From Antilocapra americana (taxonomy: Eukaryota; Chordata; Mammalia; Artiodactyla; Antilocapridae), in NCBI GenBank assembly GCA_007570785.1, contig ML664199.1:18106957-18170956 (forward strand): a stretch of DNA of 64,000 nucleotides, in the 5' to 3' direction. Positions 36,815-48,240 of the stretch are shown piece after piece. Made by a program: the position numbers and the translations under genes. Each line of letters begins with the position of its first letter. Position 1 is the first letter of the stretch. The notes beneath the pieces were generated by a model, which was not told the origin of the DNA, did no database searches, and saw nothing but the letters and a program-made list of their open reading frames with translations.

Positions 36815-37435
36815 TGCCACTCCAGGGTATATATCCAAAGAAAATAAAAACACTAATTCGAAAAGATACACGTATTCCAATGTTTATAGCAGCGATATTT
36901 ACAATAGCCAAGATTATGAAAGCAACCTAAGTGTTCATCAACAGTTGAATGGATAAACAAGATGGGATACAAACACACACACACACAGGCACACACAACG
37001 GAATACCACTCAACCATAAAAAATGAAAATTTTCCATTTGCAACAACATGAATGGATGTGGAGAGCATTATGCTTAGTGAAGTAAGAGAGGAAGTGAAGT
37101 AAGACAAATAATGTAAGTTTTCATTTATATGTCGAATCTAAAAAAATAAAACAAACTAGTGAATATAACAAAAAAGAAACAGACTCACAGATACAATGAA
37201 CAAATTAGTGGTTACCATGAAAAGAGGGAAGGGAGGAGGAGCAAGATATGGACGGGGAGTAAGAGGCACAAATTATGTATAAAATGAATAAGCTAAAAGG
37301 ATATACTGTATAGCAAGAGAATATAGCCAATATTTTATAATAACTGTAAATGGAGTATAATCTTTAAAAATTGTGAATCACTGTTCGTACACTTCAAATT
37401 TATATATTATAAACTGACTATACCACAATAAAAAA
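36815..37435 (+). repeat. Old L1 3' end with internal CA tract
   Basis: 'actccagggtatatatccaaag', 'tttacaatagccaagattatgaaagcaacc', 'ttgaatggataaacaagatggg', then (CA)n at 36971-36988, 'atgaatggatgtggagagcattatgc', 'agtggttaccatgaaaag', and a terminal 'caataaaaaaaatgcc'. This is the L1 ORF2 end plus 3' UTR and A-tail. Confidence 0.8.
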
Positions 37436-38129
37436 AATGCCACCATTGCATTACACATATATATGTATGTTATCATTGACATTTTGAATCATTCTCCATA
37501 CACTACTAAACCACAACTACAAACAAGATTTCTCCTTCTTTGAAATTCAAGTTATTCATAAATTTCATTGCAACCAAGTGCCAGTTAACTGTGCTAAGAA
37601 TAAAGGATACAAAAAAGAATCTCAAGATGTTTATAACATGATAATAGAAATAAAATTAAGATACCACTAATGTGGTGATCTAAATGTATAATAAGAGTAT
37701 GTATTATACAAAATGCTCTATGATAAATACAGGTAATTCATATCTGTGTCCTGAAAACTATTATAATTATACATCTTAATATATTCAGCATTAATCACAT
37801 TAATAAAAACTGTAACATATTTATATAAATTGACCTGTAAGAGTATGTCTTTGCTGTAGGAAAATCAGATATTATAGATAAATATAAAAAAGATAAAAAT
37901 GAGAAAAAAAACAAAGAAAGAAATTGGAAAAATTCCACCCATAATCCCATCTACTTAGATGCTTTCAAATTGTCATACACACATGTGCGCTCACACACGC
38001 ACACACAATCACACACCAAACAGACAATGTATAGTACTCTTTTTTCCCCACTTAACAATACACTAAGACTATATGTACACATCAATAAAAGCTTTTTAGA
38101 ATATAATTTGAATCAGAAAAAAATTAAAT
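37436..38129. other. Intergenic DNA; CA-rich tract near 37975-38020
   Basis: An imperfect CA/CACG tract ('acacatgtgcgctcacacacgcacacac'); otherwise nothing recognised. Confidence 0.45.
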
Positions 38130-39179
38130 TTTTTTCCTGTTTTCAGATATTACTGACTTATATGTAAGTTTAAGATATACAATGTGATGCTTTGATACAC
38201 ATGTAAATAACAAAATGATTTACAGTAAGGTTAGATAATACCTCTGTTCCCTCCCTATGCTGTACATTAGGTCTCTAGAACTTATTCATCTTATAGCCAG
38301 AAGTTTATATCCTTTGATCAAAAATCTCTTCATTTCCCCCCAGCCACCAGCCCCTGGCAACTACTAATTCTATTCTCTATTTCCAAGAGATTTTTAAATT
38401 CCACATATAAGTGAATACACATGACATATGTTTTTTTGTTTGACTTTTTTCATTTAGCATAATTTCCCCAATGTCCATTCATGCTGTCATAAAAAACAAG
38501 ATTTCTGGGTTTTTTTTATGGCTTGATAATATTTCAGTGTGCATATGTTTGTGTGTATCACACTTTCAAAAATTAATCTGTTGTTGATGGACACTTAGGT
38601 TGTTTCCATGAACTCAAATAATTTGAATGCTGCAGTGTACATGAAGTGCAGATACTTCTTTTTAAGATCCCGATTTCATTTCCTCTGGATAAATACCCAG
38701 AAGAAGGATTGCTAGATCATATGGCAATTTTATTTTTAATTTTCTAGGGAACCTCCATATTTGTTTTCCATAATGGCTGTACCAATTTACATCCCCACTA
38801 AGAGTGCACAAGGAGTCCCTTTTCTTTATAGCCCCATTAACACTTGTTATAGCTTGACTTTTTAAGAATAGCCTCCAAAGAGTTTTAAGGTGATCTATCA
38901 CTGTGATTTTGATTTGCATTTCCCTGATAATTAGTGGTGCTGAGCACTCTTTCATGTATCTGTTAACCATTTGTATGTCTTCCTTGGAAAGTTTCCTTTT
39001 CAGTCATCTGCCAATATTTTAATCAGATTGATTTGAGTTGTATGAGTTCTTTATGTATTTTAGATATTAACTTCTTATCAGATATATGGTTTTCAAATGT
39101 TTTCTCCCATTTCAGACGTTGCCTTTTCATTTTGCTGTGTAAAAGGTTTTGTCGTTTGATGTAATCCCACTTGTTTATT

Positions 39180-39292
39180 GGAGTAGGAAATGGCAACCCA
39201 CTCCAGTATTCTTGCCTGGAAAATTCCATGGACAGAGGAGCCTGGCAGGCTACAGTCCATGGGGTAGCAAAGAGTCGGACTGAGTGGTTTTT
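39180..39292 (+). mobile_element. Bov-A monomer SINE (ART2A-like)
   Basis: 'gagtaggaaatggcaacccactccagtattcttgcctgg' to 'ggggtagcaaagagtcggactga', flanked by perfect acttgtttatt duplications (39169-39179 and 39293-39303). Inserted in the old L1 ORF2. Confidence 0.9.
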
Positions 39293-39320
39293 ACTTGTTT
39301 ATTTTTTCTTTTGGTTTTAG

Positions 39321-39547
39321 CACGTGCATGTGTGTCAAGTTACTTCAGTCATGTCTGACTCTTTGCGACTCTATGGACCATAGCCCGCCAGCTCCTCTGT
39401 CCATGGGATTCTCCAAGCAAGAATACTGGAGTGGGTTGCTATTTACTCCGCCAGGGAATCTTCCCAACCCAGAGACTGAACCTGCATGTCCTATGTCTCC
39501 TGCATTGGCAGCCGTGTTCTTTACCATTAGTGCCACCTGGGAAGCCC
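39321..39547 (-). mobile_element. Bov-tA SINE
   Basis: Complement of Bov-tA: 'tcagtcatgtctgactctttgcg' to 'gtgccacctgggaagcccc', with near-matching flanks ctttTGgttttag-like (39309-39320) and ctttgcttttag (39548-39559). Confidence 0.88.
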
Positions 39548-40381
39548 CTTTGCTTTTAGTATCATATCCAAAAAATTATTGCCAAACCAAAGTCAAGGAG
39601 ATTTTTCCCTATGTTTTCTTCTTGTAGTTTTATAGTTTGGAGCCTAAAATTTAGGTCTTTAAGCAATTTCAAGCTGATTTTTGTGAGTACCATAAGATAG
39701 AGGCTTAATTTCATTTTTTCTTGTGAATATTCAGTTTTCACAGTACTATTTATTGAAGAGATTATCTTTTCCTCATTGAGATTTCTTGACTCCTTTGCAT
39801 GTGTGAGTTTACTTTTGGGCTCTCCATTTCCCACCCCCCCATTGGTCTATGTGGCTGTTTTTAATGCCAGTACCATATTGTTTTGGTTACTACAGCCTTG
39901 TAATAAAGTTTGAGATTTGGTATTGTGATGCCTCCAGCATTGTTTTTTTTTCTTGAGATTGCTTTGGCTATTTGGGGTCTTTTGTGCTTTCTTGTGAATT
40001 TTAAGATTATTTTTTCTATTTCTGTGGGAAATGGCAATGAAATTTTCACAGGGATTTCATTGAACCTGTAGATCACGTTAGATAGTCTGGACATTTTAGC
40101 AATTTTAACTCTTCTAATCCATGAACACAGAATATCTATTTATTTGTATCCTCTTAAATTTCTTTCACTGATGTCTTATAGTTTTCAGTACACTTTTCTG
40201 TTTAAATTCCTTAAATATTTTATTGTTTTGGTGGCATTGTTTTCTTAATTTTTGTTTCAGATGGTGTTTTTTAGTGTATAAGACAGCTAAATTTTATGTT
40301 TATTTTGTATCCTATGACTTTACTGAATTTGTTTATTAGTTGTAAAGGGTTTTTGGTGGAGTCCTTAGGGTTTTCAAACAG

Positions 40382-40597
40382 CCTTTCCCTTCTCCAGGAA
40401 TCATCCTAACCCAGGGATCAAATCCAGGTCTCCCACATTGCAGCAAGATTCTTTATCAGTTGAGCCATAAGGGAAGCCCAGGAATACTGGAGTAGGTAGC
40501 TTATCTCTTCTAAAGCAGATCTTTCTGACTCAGGAATCGAACTGGGGCCTCCTGCATTGCAGGCAATTCTTTACCAACTGAGCTATCAGGGAAACCC
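40382..40597 (-). mobile_element. Bov-tA SINE with two tRNA-like units
   Basis: Two successive head units in complement ('ttgagccataagggaagccc' and 'ctgagctatcagggaaaccc'), each with its own B-box-like region. Flanked by perfect tttcaaacag duplications (40372-40381 and 40598-40607), so the pair inserted as one dimer. Confidence 0.85.
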
Positions 40598-41009
40598 TTT
40601 CAAACAGAGACAATTTTATTTCTTCCTTTATGACTTCAATGCTTTTTATTTGTTTTTCTTGCCTAACTGCTCTGACTAAAACTTTCAGTACTATGTGAAT
40701 AAAAGTGATGAGAGTGGGGCATCCTTATCTTCCAGAAAAGCTTTCAATCTTTCACCATTTAGTATGGTGTTAGTTGCAGTCTGTCTTACAAAGCCATTAT
40801 TATATTGAGGGTGTTCCCTCTACACCTAATTTGTTGAGAGTTTTGTCACTAAAGCATGTTGAATTTTGTGGAATGCATTTTCTATGTTTATTGAGATGGC
40901 TTTCAAAATATTTTATTCTATTAAATGACAAATCATACTTACTGATTTGCATAATGCTAAACCATCTTCATGTCCCAGGGATAAATCCCACTCAGTGACA
41001 GTGCATGTG

Positions 41010-41560
41010 ATTCATTTTTTTATTGTGGTAAAATATAAATAACATAAAACTTACCTGGTGGTTCAGACGGTAAAGAATCCACCTGCAATGCAGAAGACCC
41101 AGGTTCAGGGGTCAGGAACCCTTGGGTCAGGAAGGTCCCCTGGAGAAGGAAATGGCAACTCATTCCAGGATTCTTGCCTGGACAAGAGGAGCCTGGTGAA
41201 CTACTGTCCATGGGGTCGCAAAGAGTCACACATGACTGAGCGACTAAAACACACATACACACACACCAATGAAATAATTTTTAAGTGTACAGTTCAGTGG
41301 CAGTAAGTACATTCACACTGCTGTATAACAACCATCATCCATCTCCAGAACTTTCTCGTCATCCCACATGGAAACTCTGTCCTCATTACATAATAACCCT
41401 CAGTCCCACGTACCCTAGCCACAGGCAACCACTATTCTACTTTCTGTCTCTATGAAGTTGACTAGTCTAGGTACTTCATGTAAATGGAATCATACAACAT
41501 TTGTCCCTGTGTTCTGACTTGTTTCACTGAGCATAATGTCTCCGAAGTTTATCTATGTTG
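41010..41560 (-). repeat. Old L1 3' UTR segment split by a SINE
   Basis: 'ttattgtggtaaaatataaataacataaaac' is separated by a SINE from 'atttttaagtgtacagttcagtggcagtaagtacattcac' and 'ccatcatccatctccagaactttctc'. This is a common old L1 3' UTR seen in complement. Confidence 0.7.
41052..41262 (+). mobile_element. Bov-tA SINE
   Basis: 'acctggtggttcagacggtaaagaatccacctgcaatgcagaagaccc' (tRNA-like head) through 'ggagaaggaaatggcaactc' to 'gagtcacacatgactgagcgac', followed by a CA-rich tail. Confidence 0.9.
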
Positions 41561-41849
41561 TAGCAGCTATCAGAATTACATAACAGGAATATGAAAATCA
41601 AGCTTCCTTTTCTCAATCTGGGACAAAGTCTAAGGTATAAAGAACATCCCAGAGTTCCCCTAAGGCATAAGGCTGAAGCTACCCTCAGCAGGACTTTGCC
41701 TTAACTCACACCTTTGCTTAACTTCTTCCTCTTCCTCATGCTGATTCTCACACTCCCTTATTACTTTTTCCAGGGAGCACTGTATCAACAAATCACTTGA
41801 CTAGAAAACTAACCTCAGGACTTCCTTCTGGGGAAATCAAACTAAGACG

Positions 41850-42745
41850 TCAAGAAACAACTTGTATCCAGGATATTAAGGAAAAAAGAACCTCTTCAAA
41901 AAATAAGAAAATGCAAGCTATCTAGTAAGAAAAGAAATGAAAGCAGATATCAAGCAGATTTTCCATAAAAGAGCAAATACAAATGATCAATAACATATGG
42001 AAAAGTAATCCACTTCATTAGTCATCAGGGAAATCCAAAATGAAGTCACAGTGGTGTATCACTACACTCCCACCTGAAAGGCTAAAATGAAATTACCAAG
42101 TGTGGGTGAGGGTGTGGAACAAATGGAGCTCATATTTTGCTGATGAGAATATAAACTGATATTTTGGAAAACCGGTAACATATACTAAAACCGGTAACAT
42201 ACACTAAAACCAAATATGCATATCCTATTAATACAGTAATTTCACTCCTAAGTAAATATCCAACAGAAATGTATGTCTGTGTATAGCAAAGACATGTGTT
42301 GGAATGTTCTTGCAATACTGTCTATAATAGTCCCAAACTGGGAACTACTCAATTGCACATCAAGAGTCAAATGAATAAATAAATAGAATACTATATATCA
42401 ATAAGCATGGTGTAACAGAATAACATAGATGATTCGTACAATATAATGTTGAGTGAGAGGCAGACACAACTGAATGCATCTTGTATAAACAAATTCCATT
42501 GATATTAGGAACAAAAATAGGTGAAAGTAATCTTTATTCTTAGAAGTAGGATAGTGGTTAGTTGCCATAGGGATAGGGGAGAGATGGACAGTAGCAGGAA
42601 GGAAGCACAGGGGGGCTTTTGGGGTTCTAATAATGATCTGTTTCTTGACTGGGTACTGGTTACTCTTGTGTGTTCAGTGTGTGAAAAACCATTGAGCTGT
42701 GTCTATTTCTATAAAAAGTTTTTTTTAAAATAATTTTTTATAATC
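41850..42745 (+). repeat. Old L1 ORF2 end and 3' UTR
   Basis: 'gtcatcagggaaatccaaaatgaa' and 'ggtgtatcactacactcccacc' (the old 'cacaatgagataccactacacacc'), 'ttttgctgatgagaatataaactg', 'tttcactcctaagtaaatatccaacag', and 'actgggtactggttactcttg'. A 19-bp tandem duplication lies inside at 42171-42208. Confidence 0.7.
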
Positions 42746-42962
42746 AAAATGACTCCCACTAGGATAATTGAATGAATTATTATACAGCAATACAAAGGCT
42801 TATTGTACAGCTGTATTAAAGTTTGAGGAACTAGTGTGGACTATGAACTAGTGTGGACTATTGCAGGATACATTTTTAAGTGTAAACAGCAAAATGCAAA
42901 AGGGTATTTATCTTTATGTAAAAACAAAGGGAAAATAAAATATATCTATATCTGCTTATTTG

Positions 42963-43080
42963 TGGGATAAAAAGGAGGAGGAGGAGTAAGAGGGGGAGGA
43001 GGAGCAGGGACAGAAAAGAAAGGAGGAGAAGGTGAGGGTGAAGGGAAAGGGAAGGAAGGGCAGGGGAGAGGAAAGTCAGG
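42963..43080 (+). repeat. Polypurine (GGA/GAA) tract
   Basis: About 118 bases of almost pure purine on the plus strand. Its complement gives the Leu/Ser-rich minus-strand frame at 42876-43238, which I do not treat as a gene. Confidence 0.9.
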
Positions 43081-43445
43081 ACGGAAGAGTGCTGAACCCA
43101 GAAACTAATAGGAAGAACCCAGAAGCTAATGATGCTGGCACCTACAGTGGGTGGGTAGGAGTAAAGTGGGAAGAATGGAGGAGTGGGATCAGGATAGAAG
43201 AACTGAGAGGGTACTTTTGACAGTAAATTTTTAGGCATAGTTCTGACTTTTAGAGCAATATTAATGTTTCACATACTCAAAATGAGTAATTTAATTCAAC
43301 CACTTTGCAAGAGACACCCAAAATGGAATAAAAATAGTAACAAATGAACTTAAGTACTATATTACAAATGAATGACATAATCTTACTGAAAGAGGAAAGA
43401 CAAAAACTAACCTAGGGAACTTTGAACAACAGTATTTGGCCTATA

Positions 43446-43600
43446 CAGTTGACTCTTGAACAACACAGATCCCAACTGCACTGGTCCACCTGTACGGGGA
43501 TTTTTTTCAGTAAATACGTCGCCAATTTTTTTGAGATCTGTGACAAACTGAAAACTGCACAGATGAACGGCATAGCATAGAATTATCCAAAAAAATCAAT
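43446..43600 (+). repeat. MER-type repeat, possibly DNA transposon
   Basis: 'cagttgactcttgaacaacacagatcccaactgcactggtccacctgtacggggatttttttcagtaaatac' is a decayed form of a common mammalian repeat starting 'cagttgacccttgaacaacacgggtttgaactg'. I cannot name the family with confidence. Confidence 0.5.
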
Positions 43601-43659
43601 CAAAAGGTATGTCATGAATGCATAAAATATATAGATATATATATCATATACAAACTATG

Positions 43660-44290
43660 TGTTAGTTAGCTGTTTGTATTATTGGTAAGGCTCTGTAGAA
43701 TCTAAGGGCAGTAGTATCTCAGAAAGAGCATGGGATAATACAATGGTTAGCAACCACTGGAACCCAGGAAATGCCTTCAAGAATCTTGTCCTTTTTCTCT
43801 GTTTAATTTTCATTGTTCTGCCCAGCAACTGTCTCTACTACTCAGTTCACATGTCAGGTTAACCTGTATCCCAGCTTCAAACTTTTAAAATTTCCTTCAC
43901 TCAAAATAGTAGCTAAGTCTGAATAAGAAAGAATATTATGGTCCCAATTTCAAATGCCTAGTAGAAAGAATCTGATGATCTCAGTTTAAGTCATACCTCT
44001 ACCCATGGTCTCATCATCTGTGACCAAGGAATGAAGTCATGTAAACAGAAATAGGGTTGTCTGGGGTCCATTGTGTGGAGAAAGAAGTCAAGCTAGGTCA
44101 TTATAAGATAAGCCAGTACCCCAAAAGAGATTAATATAATTGCTGAGTGGAAACCAAAAAGAGCCATGTATAATGCAATCTCACTTCAGTAAAATAAAAC
44201 AAAAGTATCTATATATGAATCCATGTTTATTGCTAACGCTTATGTTAGAAAAGTCAAGAAAGACTTCAGTGAGTAGGGAAAATATTTTTC
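43660..44290. other. Intergenic DNA with no recognised feature
   Basis: No frame, repeat or signal recognised, apart from the AT-rich tract just before it (43622-43650). Confidence 0.4.
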
Positions 44291-44400
44291 ACTTATTCAC
44301 TTTTAAAATTAATTTTTATTGGAGTATAGTTGCTTTAAATTGTTGTGTTAGTTTCTACTATACAACAAAATGAATCAGTTATATATGAAAAATACTTTTT
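44290..44400 (-). repeat. L1-derived 3' UTR piece common in cetartiodactyls
   Basis: 'aatttttattggagtatagttgctttaaattgttgtgttagtttctactatacaacaaaatgaatcagttatat' is a phrase I recognise as widespread in ruminant genomes. Strand and family are tentative. Confidence 0.45.
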
Positions 44401-44532
44401 AATTTTTACATTTTCATTATAATTTCAGACTTACAAAAGAGTTGCAAAAACAGTATAAAGAATTTTTGTATGCCCTTAACTCAGTTTCCCCAAATGTTAA
44501 GTGTAGCATGACCCTCATTAAAATGATCAAGA

Positions 44533-44676
44533 ACCGGGATGACCCAGAGGGATGGGATCGGGAGGGAGGTGGGAGGGGGGTTCTGGAAGGGGAACACATG
44601 TATACCCATGGCAGATTCATGTTAATGTATGGCAAAACCAACACGATAATGTAAATAAAAAATAAATTAATAAAAT
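44533..44676 (+). mobile_element. Very short young L1 3' stub with perfect 13-bp duplications
   Basis: Only the last ~140 bases of a bovine-type L1: the G-rich segment (44545-44600), 'acacatgtatacccatggcagattcatgttaatgtatggcaaaacc' and an A-rich tail. Flanked by identical aaaatgatcaaga copies (44520-44532 and 44677-44689). Confidence 0.88.
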
Positions 44677-45279
44677 AAAATGATCAAGATCAAGAAAATG
44701 CCACCAATAAATACCACTAATTAATCTATTGGCCATATTCAAATTCTGCCAACTGACCCACTAAATGTCATACTTTTTTTGGACCAGGATGGAACAATCC
44801 AGGATTACACAATGCATTTAGTTTTTTTTCTTTAATCTTTAATCTGGGACAGTGTCTCAATTTTCCTTTGTCTTTTGAGACCTTGATGCTTTTTTCTTTT
44901 TGCCATGAATAAGTATCTTCTGGGGAGATACTTTGGCTTTATGTAAAAACTTCCATTTTTCCATTCTTTGTTTCAACAATTTTAGATCCATTAATGATTC
45001 TTGCCTAAAACAATTCTTAATATACTCTTGGGCAAATGGTGATTTCCTATTTCTGTCACTTCTTCAACATCTATTACTTGAAATTCTACTGTTCCAAAGA
45101 GCTTTCCCTATCCCACTGATTATTTGATTGATTTGATTTTTTATCATATGGTCTTATGGACATTATTATTGGACTATAATGTGCCACTCTCATTTATTTT
45201 GTTACTTAAATTGTCCCAAATTTGGCTACTGGGAACTCTTCACATTGGGTGTAATGTTCTTTCAACATGCCCCTATCAT

Positions 45280-45398
45280 TTTTTTTTTTGGCCACACCTT
45301 GGAGCATGCGGGATCTTAGTTTCCTGACCAGGGATTGAATACATGCCCTCTGCTCTGGGAGCACAGGGCCTTTACCACAGAATGGTCAGGGAAGTCCC
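45280..45398 (-). mobile_element. CHR-type SINE fragment
   Basis: T-run, 'ggccacaccttggagcatgcgggatcttagtttcctgaccagggattgaa', ending 'ggtcagggaagtccc': CHR complement. Confidence 0.8.
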
Positions 45399-45714
45399 AC
45401 TCTCATCATTTTTTGATCACTTACTTTTTGGCACTGCAAAATGTTCCTTGTTCCTTCCCTGTTCCAATCTTGGAGTTAACTATCTCTCTAAGTAGCTTTA
45501 TCTTTTTTATTTTGGAAAATTATACTTACAGAACAAAATCTGGGCACTGAGTAAGGTTGTTGCTACTAGAGTGTCATTTCTTATAGGTCCTCTTATCAGG
45601 CAGAGCTGGAGAATATATCTATATACACATAAATTAATATCTATCTATATGCATATATACATATGCACACACCTCTGTTTCTATATTTCTATGTTTATCC
45701 AAACCTAAAATTTC

Positions 45715-45990
45715 ATACTGATACTTTTTCCCCAGTTTTACTGAGGTGTAACTGTAAAATAAAGCTGCGTATATTTAAAGTGTACAACATGAATTGATGT
45801 ATGTTTACAATATCAACTGTAGTAATCATATCTACAATTACACCAGTTAACACATACATTACCTCTTTTGTGTATGTATCATGAGAATGCTTACTCAGCA
45901 AATTTCAAGTATGCAATACAATATTATTAATTATAGTCACTGTGCTGTACTATAGATCCCCAGAACTTCTGCAAGTAAAGAGAAACTTTT
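45715..45990 (-). repeat. Old L1 3' UTR (L1MA-like), antisense
   Basis: 'agttttactgaggtgtaactgtaaaataaagctgcgtatatttaaagtgtacaacatgaattgatgtatg' and 'agtcactgtgctgtactatagatccccagaactt' match the same 3' UTR type seen near 38150-38290. Confidence 0.65.
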
Positions 45991-46259
45991 CTTATTATGC
46001 TCTTCATTGTGTCTGTTCTCAGATTTTTTTTGCCTCAAAATGTCCTGGAACTTCTCCCCTGGACTCACGGACTCCTACAAGGGTACCCTCATCTGTGGGT
46101 GATTGCCAAAGTTCATGTTTTGTGGTAGAATGATGGTAGAAAACTCCTTTTCTACCATCTTTTCCTGGTGCTTTTATTTCATTCAAACATCATAGAAGTC
46201 ATGCTAGCCTTTCTCCTTTTCTTATATGTTATTCCTTCTTTGATGCTGCAAATACCAAT

Positions 46260-46480
46260 AACAAACTAAAAACGTACTGAGTACTTCTATCAGAACTTGC
46301 TGTAAGGTTTATATAATACCTCATTTCATCTTCATGACAACCCTGTGATAGGTAATATTTTTACCTGAATTTTATAGAAGGAGAGAATTCAATATCAAGA
46401 AATAAGTAATATTGCTAATTATTTATTAGATGTTACAGCAAAGATTTAGACCCAAGGGATTAACTCCAGAATTCATGTTT
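46260..46480 (+). repeat. MIR-like element
   Basis: 'gtactgagtacttctatcagaacttgctgtaaggtttatataatacctcatttcatcttcatgacaaccctgtgatagg' is a decayed MIR core. Confidence 0.65.
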
Positions 46481-47275
46481 TTCACAGCTATGCATATCTT
46501 ACTTATAAAACCTGAAGAAGTTAGCACAATGTAAACCAATCTCATTCATATGTATGGATGCAACAATCTAACATAGCAATTAAAATATTATATGCAAAAA
46601 TCTCAAATAATAAAAAAAGAAGAAAATGTAAATGAATATTTATCCAGCACTTGGATGAGAGAGAACTCTGTGACCTCACAAGTGCCCAGCACCCAGCTGT
46701 ATCAGTCACTTCAGTATATACCCCCTCATTTGGCTGTGGCAGGAACCAGGTTAAAAAAGAATTTGTAGCTCTATGTATTTTTTTCTCAGGGATCATTCTT
46801 GGCTTGTCTGCCTTCCTCTCTGCTTGAACTCCCTCTGTACTGCATTATCTGTCAGACAGATCAGCTTTAAATTAAAGCTTCCTCTTTTTATTGTCCTGTC
46901 TGAATTTGGCATCCTGACCCTAGACTATTGGTCTTGGCACTACTAACCCAGTAACTCCATAGGAAACTGACCTGGTAATTATTCTCTTGGCTCCACTTGC
47001 CATAGCCTCATGCCCACTTCCAGCCCAGGAACTCAGGGTTCTCCCATGCCTCTCAGGCCCCCATCTGTCTAAGACAGGAGACTGGACCAAAAGTGATGAA
47101 AAATACACATACCAATAAACAAGCAAAGATGATTAGATCTGACTAAACGGTGACATGTAAAACTTCTATTATTCAAGACAACGTACAATTCTATGATTCT
47201 ATATACACATGTATAATTAAGGCTTTAAATTGCTTACATTTCTACTAATATAAGTACTAGTGTTTGCTCAATACT
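46481..47275. other. Intergenic DNA with no recognised feature
   Basis: Some LTR-like phrases near 46840-46920 ('attaaagcttcctctttttattgtcctgtctgaatttgg') but no boundaries; nothing else recognised. Confidence 0.35.
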
Positions 47276-47279
47276 ATTC

Positions 47280-47620
47280 ATTTACAAGTTTGTATTTTGA
47301 AATGTTTCAAACCTACAGGAAACTTTAAAAAATAGTACACAGAATACCCACATTTGCGCGTGTGTATGTTCAGTTCACTTAGTCATGTCTGACTCTTTGT
47401 GATTCTATGGACTGTAGAATACTGGAGTTAGTTGTCATTTCCTCCTCAAGGGAATTTTCCAGACCCATGGATCGAACCTACTACATCTGCTTCTCCTGTA
47501 TCAGCAGGCGGATTCATTACCACTGAGCCACCTGGGAAGCCTCCAAACACCCACATACCCTTTATCTATATTCAGCAATCAACAGCTGGATTTTCCCACC
47601 AGATCTAAATATTTATTGTC
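47280..47620 (-). repeat. Old L1 3' UTR split by a SINE
   Basis: 'ttgaaatgtttcaaacctacaggaaactttaaaaaatagtacacagaatacccacat' continues after the SINE with 'accctttatctatattcagcaatcaacagctgg'. Confidence 0.55.
47354..47548 (-). mobile_element. Bov-tA SINE
   Basis: 'cagttcacttagtcatgtctgactctttgtgattctatgg' to 'actgagccacctgggaagcc'. Flanks share acccacat (47346-47353 and 47549-47556). Confidence 0.88.
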
Positions 47621-47639
47621 TGTATCCAAAGGCATTTAT

Positions 47640-48240
47640 GCGCATTTTGAACTTTGTTGCGTGCCATGTGTTTCAGGGGTACCATGACTGCTTCAAGTTT
47701 GGTGATTTGCTAGAAGATTTATAGGACTCAAATCAGGTTATACTCATGGTTAGGGTTTGTTACAGCAAACAGTGCAGAGCAAGAGCAGCTGGCAAAAAAA
47801 GATACACATGGGGCAGAATCCAGAGAGGTCAGATACAGGCTTTCAAGTCCCTCCCCAACAAGGACCATATAAGACATACTTTCTCTCTAGGCATAGGACA
47901 TATGCAGAATGTCTCCATTCAGGGGAGTTGGTTCAAGTCTTAGGGCTCAAGGTTTTTATGGAGGTCTGGTTGCATAGGCATATTCTGGTATATGACCATT
48001 CATGCCAACTGAAACTCAGGGCTCTAGAAATTCTGCATGACATTTGCGGGATCTTATTTCCCTGACCAGGGATTAAACCCTGGTCTGGGCCGTAGGAGTG
48101 TGGAGTCCTAACTACTGGACCACCAGGGAATTCCCTCAGCCATCTTAATGATTATGCAAAGCAATATGAAAAGCTGGTAAATCATGGCCCATTGCTCCAA
48201 GTAAATACAACAGAATAACCCCAATTAATTAATTAATAGC
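47640..48240 (-). repeat. Old LTR-like repeat, antisense, with CHR insertion
   Basis: 'tttcaggggtaccatgactgc', 'ggtttgttacagcaaacagtgcagagcaagagcagctggcaaaa', 'catggggcagaatccagagaggtcagatacaggctttcaag', 'gggctcaaggtttttatggaggtctggttgcataggcat' follow the plan of an ancient mammalian LTR in complement. The 102-residue plus-strand frame (47757-48065) lies inside it and is not a gene. Confidence 0.5.
48043..48135 (-). mobile_element. CHR-type SINE fragment
   Basis: 'tttgcgggatcttatttccctgaccagggattaaaccctgg' to 'ctactggaccaccagggaattccc'. Confidence 0.8.

Larger units (their letters stand above)
38130..41000 (-). repeat. Old L1 (L1MA-like), ORF2 and 3' UTR, with three SINE insertions
   Basis: The plus strand is the complement of an L1. 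The 3' UTR side is at 38130-38450 ('agatatacaatgtgatgctttgatacac'); ORF2 follows up to about 41000. Minus-strand frames 38970-38662 ([20 protein letters not shown]) and 40094-39861 ([27 protein letters not shown]) are ORF2 pieces. It is interrupted by SINEs at 39180, 39321 and 40382, all younger than it. Confidence 0.85.
44400..45700. repeat. Old L1 3' UTR, interrupted by a young L1 stub and a CHR SINE
   Basis: 'cagacttacaaaagagttgcaaaaacagtataaag', 'ctattggccatattcaaattctgccaactgacccac', 'ggcactgcaaaatgttccttg', 'aaaatctgggcactgagtaaggttgttgctactagagtgtcatttcttatagg' and the TA-rich tail (45610-45670) follow an old L1 3' UTR. The two insertions are listed separately. Confidence 0.6.

Noticed and set aside
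42876..43238. 120-codon Leu/Ser/Pro-rich minus-strand frame
   Set aside because: Antisense of the polypurine tract, low complexity.
47757..48065. 102-codon plus-strand frame
   Set aside because: Lies wholly in an old LTR-like repeat and a CHR SINE.
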